From an uncultured Clostridia bacterium (GTDB taxonomy: Bacteria > Bacillota > Clostridia > Oscillospirales > Acutalibacteraceae), in NCBI GenBank assembly GCA_937888485.1, contig CALAQQ010000010.1:1-6300 (forward strand): a stretch of 6,300 bases of DNA. The letters run 5' to 3'. A model generated the notes under the pieces. It was given only the letters and a program-made list of their open reading frames with translations, made no database searches and was not told the DNA's origin. Position numbers and translations under genes: made by a program. Below, one piece after another: positions 6,100 through 6,300 of the stretch; position 1 is the first letter of the stretch, and each line of letters begins with the position of its first letter.

Positions 6100-6300
6100 G
6101 CCGCGACAACATTCTTCCGCGATCTCGACGGCGACGGCGAACTGGATCAGTGGGGCCTTGGACCGCGCTTCAAGCGTCAGAACTTTGGCTTCGCCAACGA
6201 CGCCTTCACCGTGAAGGAAGTCGGCAACGGCGAGCTGGCTGTGGCGATCGACTCTCCCGAGACCATCCAGTGGTACGAGTTCCTGACTGAGTTCGGCAAG
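6100..6300 (+). CDS. Probable ABC-transporter solute-binding protein fragment (partial at both ends)
   Basis: Continuing in the same open frame to the window edge, this piece encodes RDLDGDGELDQWGLG (from 6118) and then a segment with FANDAF, AVAIDSPETIQWYEFLTEFGK (6238-6300). The motif (K/R)D-x-DGDG-x-x-D-x-WG(L/F) followed by an (S/T)PE-x-x-x-(A/W)-x-x-(F/Y)-x-x-x-x helix is common in family 1 sugar-type solute-binding lipoproteins, which capture oligosaccharides outside the membrane for ABC import. The DGDG loop could bind calcium. There is no signal peptide, lipobox or start here; the upstream codons belong to the penicillin-binding protein piece. G+C of 6121-6300 is about 61%, much higher than anything to its left, which suggests a different genome of origin. 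A dockerin or another EF-hand-like protein is a less likely reading. Confidence 0.5.

Noticed and set aside
1..6300. Possible defence system, CRISPR array, tRNA, rRNA, riboswitch or insertion sequence.
   Set aside because: No direct-repeat array, cloverleaf, conserved RNA motif, transposase or terminal inverted repeat pair was seen by eye; the only mobile-element trace is the recombinase end at the left edge.

Overview
The window reads as low-G+C Clostridia DNA, most like the gut Oscillospiraceae/Ruminococcus group. This is inferred from the roughly 38% G+C of sampled stretches, a strong AAGGAGG ribosome site, a consensus extended -10 promoter, the style of the signal peptide, and the families present. 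No species can be named from the sequence alone.

Bases 1-1267: the last ~62 codons of a large serine recombinase run directly into a complete cytoplasmic sialidase-like beta-propeller gene with four Asp-boxes. The recombinase stop codon sits 2 bases before the preferred ATG of the second gene. A rho-independent terminator closes this unit. Bases 1350-3655: a clear promoter drives a two-gene unit, a secreted protein of unknown function (416 aa) followed 52 bases later by a GH16 beta-glucanase-type hydrolase (306 aa) with an intact ExDxxE active site. Bases 3661-3701: a hairpin with T-runs on both sides serves this unit and the gene facing it.

Bases 3703 to about 5640, minus strand: a YfhO-family multi-span membrane protein (C-terminal ~645 residues) with a long acidic tail. 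Its 5' part is missing. At about 5630-5645 the sequence changes abruptly to a plus-strand internal piece of a class A penicillin-binding protein (47% G+C), and at about 6075-6120 it changes again, in the same frame, to an internal piece of what looks like an ABC-transporter solute-binding protein (61% G+C). Neither piece has its own start or stop here.

The intact genes fit a carbohydrate-using cell-surface lifestyle: glycan hydrolysis outside the cell (GH16), glycan-related chemistry inside it (sialidase-like protein) and cell-envelope polymer modification (YfhO). The first 5.6 kb is otherwise ordinary. The rightmost 660 bases look like a composite of unrelated gene fragments, most simply an assembly chimera, and should not be read as natural gene order without read-level support. 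I see no defence system, CRISPR array, tRNA, rRNA or riboswitch.
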